A DNA stretch of 5,815 nt from Clostridia bacterium (GTDB taxonomy: Bacteria > Bacillota_A > Clostridia > Oscillospirales > CAG-272). Position 1 is the first letter of the stretch, and each line of letters begins with the position of its first letter. Location of the stretch: the NCBI GenBank assembly GCA_017630995.1, contig JAGBUD010000007.1:1-5815 (forward strand), in the 5' to 3' direction. A program made the position numbers and the translations under genes. This document shows positions 5,391 through 5,815 of the stretch, piece after piece. The notes under the pieces were generated by a model. It saw nothing but the letters and a program-made list of their open reading frames with translations. It searched no databases and was not told the DNA's origin.

Positions 5391-5575
5391 GCGCGTGCAG
5401 AAGATGGGTCTTTGGTCGCAAAATGTAAATTTAAGTTGTCAAAGCCTTGCCATTATCCCTGTGCGTATGTCCGCACGCGCAATCACGAAAGCAGCGGCAC
5501 TGACGGGGGGATTGCGCTCTTCTCATATTATGAAAGAGCGCAATCGTGCGAAAACGCGCGGGCGAGAAATTCTCT
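5391..5575. other. Gene-free, GC-rich region with competing inverted repeats (possible structured RNA)
   Basis: No credible gene is seen. GCGCGTGC (5391-5398) is an exact inverted repeat of GCACGCGC (5473-5480). GTGCG (5461-5465) pairs with CGCAC (5472-5476), excluding the first stem. GCGCAATC (5477-5484) can pair with GATTGCGC (5510-5517), which instead can join the strong hairpin at 5510-5545. GTGCG (5546-5550) pairs with CGCGC (5555-5559) around an AAAA loop. Such mutually exclusive stems are typical of regulatory or structured RNA, but no known riboswitch, tmRNA, 6S, SRP or RNase P signature was recognised. The strand, promoter and ends are unknown. Confidence 0.4.
5510..5545. repeat. Strong 16-bp hairpin
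   Basis: GATTGCGCTCTT (5510-5521) is the perfect complement of AAGAGCGCAATC (5534-5545). After one bulged C (5522) the stem continues with TCAT (5523-5526) and ATGA (5530-5533), closing on an ATT loop. There is no T-run on the plus side and none directly after it on the minus side, so it is not a simple terminator. Confidence 0.75.
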
Positions 5576-5608
5576 TCTTATTAGAGTATATGTGTGCTTT
5601 CAAGATGT

Positions 5609-5666
5609 GCTCATACGCGCCATGGGTGAGCGTAAGTACACACAAGTGTTTTTATTATACGCTCGC
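5609..5666. repeat. Second set of inverted repeats with alternative pairing
   Basis: GAGCGTA (5628-5634) pairs with TACGCTC (5658-5664), enclosing ACAC (5638-5641) with GTGT (5646-5649). The 5' arm could instead pair leftwards: GCTCA (5609-5613) with TGAGC (5627-5631), or TACGC (5614-5618) with GCGTA (5630-5634). These stems are short and unconfirmed. Confidence 0.4.
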
Positions 5667-5815
5667 GTGTAGCGCGCGTTATTCAAATTTAAGGTTGGAT
5701 TTTTCTTTAGCTGCAGTTGGGGTTGTGAGTAGCGCGTGTCTATGACTCGCGGTCTCGTGTGTGCATTTTTATCCCGCGTCGGTTGTCTGTCTGCCGTTCT
5801 TTGTGTAAGCGAATA
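5667..5815. other. Right-edge intergenic sequence, no gene seen
   Basis: No credible gene or ribosome site on either strand. The sequence is G/T-rich with repeated GCGCG words; GTAGCGCG occurs at 5669-5676 and 5729-5736, exactly 60 bp apart. The region continues past the window edge and may be the leader or flank of a gene not included here. Confidence 0.35.

Noticed and set aside
5654..5659. Perfect TATAAT on the minus strand
   Set aside because: The only TTGAAT-like -35 is 21 nt away, too far, and no gene follows on that strand.
5329..5745. Two overlapping plus-strand reading frames (5329-5745 and 5361-5672)
   Set aside because: Both begin inside the terminator of the HAD gene at non-ATG codons, lack ribosome sites, have no recognisable protein pattern, and cross the strong hairpin at 5510-5545.

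Overview
The window looks like chromosome from a low-to-mid G+C Gram-positive bacterium, most likely an uncultured gut-type clostridium (Clostridia/Oscillospirales-like). The evidence is two lipoproteins with Gram-positive style signal peptides, strong GGAGG-type ribosome binding sites, TTGAxx-N17-TAAAAT promoters, and gene families common in Clostridia: a secreted NUC-type nuclease with a C-terminal zinc-ribbon-like tail, a Big_2 lipoprotein, and HD and HAD phosphatases. No mobile element, CRISPR array, tRNA or rRNA was recognised.

Layout. Positions 1-283 have no convincing gene. They hold a long palindrome (65-153), a rho-independent terminator pointing right (166-192) and small AT-rich repeats. 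From 284 to 1710, on the minus strand, is a two-gene operon. A short conserved protein of unknown function comes first, and its stop overlaps the start of a lipoprotein nuclease by ATGA. The interval 1711-1890 is a divergent promoter region: a near-consensus promoter on each strand with a perfect 12-bp tandem repeat between them. A Big_2 lipoprotein (1891-2916, plus) converges on an MgtC/SapB membrane protein (2976-3707, minus), with one shared hairpin terminator between them. The MgtC gene has its own strong promoter, whose extended -10 is identical over 13 nt to that of the Big_2 gene. From 3834 to 5305 (plus) is a probable operon of an HD-domain phosphohydrolase and a HAD-IIA (NagD-like) phosphatase, closed by a terminator at 5340-5387. 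The last ~430 bases (5388-5815) lack a credible gene but are rich in GC-rich inverted repeats, some mutually exclusive, and could encode a structured RNA.

How the genes may relate. The two lipoproteins act at the outer face of the membrane: one degrades nucleic acid, the other presents Ig-like adhesive or structural domains. They are driven by divergent promoters but nothing shows a common pathway. The HD/HAD pair are both soluble metal-dependent phosphatases and probably act on small phosphorylated metabolites. I found no clear multi-gene novel system. The most interesting signals are a likely AUA (or mis-annotated) start codon at 1701, the structured 3' intergenic region, and the left-end palindrome.
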